A DNA stretch of 13,970 bases from a candidate division CSSED10-310 bacterium. GTDB taxonomy: Bacteria; CSSED10-310; JAFGDC01. Positions 13,135-13,970 of this stretch are shown in pieces (within the stretch, counting starts at the first letter, position 1; every line of letters starts with the position of its first letter). Under the pieces are notes generated by a model. That model worked only from the letters and a program-made list of their open reading frames with translations. It ran no database searches and was not told where the DNA came from. Where the stretch lies: contig JAFGDC010000360.1 in NCBI GenBank assembly GCA_016932295.1, positions 1 through 13,970 of the forward strand, written 5' to 3'. The position numbers were made by a program, and so were the translations under genes.

Positions 13135-13970
13135 CTAAAGATGCTTTCCTGGATCCGGTATCCGGGCGCCGGGATTAAACACATCACTGGCCACCGTATG
13201 GGCGGCCTTGACCGTGCGTTCAGGGATGTGGCAGGTCTGGCAGGCTATTTTGTCGAGGTGAAGGGGCGGTAGTCCGCGATGCTTGGCTACCGGCGCGCCA
13301 AGATAACCTGTGCTGTGGCAATCCGCGCAGTCACGCATGGTATTGTCCAAGTCGTCGCGGACGTGTCCGCCGGGATCGTCTCCCTTGCCGAGTTGATGGA
13401 CTTCCTTTCCGCGAATACGCTCGTCGACGGCATGGCTGCCGGCTGCATGACAGTCCACGCATCGCATTCCCGCGCGCAGATGCACGTCCGTGCGCGAACG
13501 GAAATTCGCCCCGCGTTTCTTCCAGCCGGGTTTCGCGTGACAGGCAAGGCACGTTTCACTTCTCGGCTCGGAGACAATATGCGGTGACAATGTTCCATCT
13601 TCGTTGAAACGGGAAACGTCATAGGCGAGTGTGACGGACGTGTTCTTCGCCAAGGAACCTGTTACCTTGGCCAGACCTGCGCCCGAGGAAGGCGCCCAAC
13701 GGAAGTTCATGGCATCAAGCTGTTTCTTGCATGCCTTGAAATCGTATTCAGGCAGGTGGCACAACAGGCAATCCGCTTCCAGAACGCCCGACTGAGACCA
13801 TTTCGCCTGGTAGTAATCGCCATCGAAATTGTTGTCTTCCCCCGGCGTAAACCCACTTGCGGGGTCGGACATCCAGCGGTCGTAGCGCTTGCCTTCGCGG
13901 TCGTACTCGGCGGAGCCGCCGCCCGGGTGGCACTTGCCACACCCCGCGGTGATGAAGCTGAAGGAGGTCA
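13135..13970 (-). CDS. Multiheme c-type cytochrome, 5' end outside the window
   Basis: The 277 visible residues contain six CXXCH haem-attachment motifs: CGKCH (10-14), CLLCH (67-71), CLACH (140-144), CVDCH (170-174), CADCH (214-218) and CQTCH (243-247). Additional histidines are available as distal ligands (for example HIVSE, VHLRAG, HTVAS). This is a periplasmic or outer-surface electron-transfer protein. Its signal peptide, and probably more haem sites, lie beyond 13970, since the frame is open to the edge. The frame ends at a TAG that interrupts the coding sequence without a shift; the downstream continuation is annotated separately, so the product would be truncated unless the stop is read through. 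No partner oxidoreductase gene is visible in the window. Confidence 0.88.
   Translation of the reverse strand, partial: TSFSFITAGCGKCHPGGGSAEYDREGKRYDRWMSDPASGFTPGEDNNFDGDYYQAKWSQSGVLEADCLLCHLPEYDFKACKKQLDAMNFRWAPSSGAGLAKVTGSLAKNTSVTLAYDVSRFNEDGTLSPHIVSEPRSETCLACHAKPGWKKRGANFRSRTDVHLRAGMRCVDCHAAGSHAVDERIRGKEVHQLGKGDDPGGHVRDDLDNTMRDCADCHSTGYLGAPVAKHRGLPPLHLDKIACQTCHIPERTVKAAHTVASDVFNPGARIPDPGKHL

Overview
The window looks like a bacterial chromosome segment with fairly high GC. Two genes carry probable lipoprotein signals and one encodes a multiheme c-type cytochrome, which points to a Gram-negative, probably anaerobic or metal/sulfur-respiring bacterium. The cytochrome resembles remembered proteins of the Geobacter/Desulfuromonas type, so a deltaproteobacterial or related uncultured lineage is the best guess. 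The lineage cannot be fixed from the sequence alone.

Layout. 1-666 is non-coding and carries two copies of a dispersed 63-bp repeat. 667-1221 (+) is a small HEAT-repeat lipoprotein. 1264-2942 (-) is a damaged block: an intact COG3910-type ATPase (2145-2942), then, 6 nt further along the transcript, the first ~145 residues of a UvrA-like ATPase. That reading breaks near 1700-1730, and the sequence continues in another frame as the C-terminal part of an unrelated protein. The same repeat family reappears at 3011-3090, so it brackets this block. 3091-3741 has no convincing gene but holds a dense cluster of palindromes and hairpins (3374-3543).

3803-5293 (+) is a metal-dependent amidohydrolase. 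5513-5959 (+) is a small secreted protein or lipoprotein. From 6037 to the right edge everything lies on the minus strand. In transcription order there is first a multiheme cytochrome (entering from the right edge, interrupted by an in-frame TAG at 13135-13137). Next is a zinc-phospholipase-C-like protein (10684-12384), overlapping by ATGA with a small CARDB-like beta-sandwich protein (10205-10687). After a 344-nt gap come two DUF3857/transglutaminase-like proteins overlapping by TGATG (7890-9860 and 6037-7890). The first of this pair keeps the Cys-His-Asp triad. The second has Asp where the catalytic Cys should be.

The most interesting material is the transglutaminase/pseudo-transglutaminase pair with the adjoining PLC-like and CARDB-like genes. 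Next are two fresh-looking gene lesions: the single amber codon in the cytochrome and the UvrA chimera. Then come the repeat and palindrome elements around the left half. None of these has been checked against a database.
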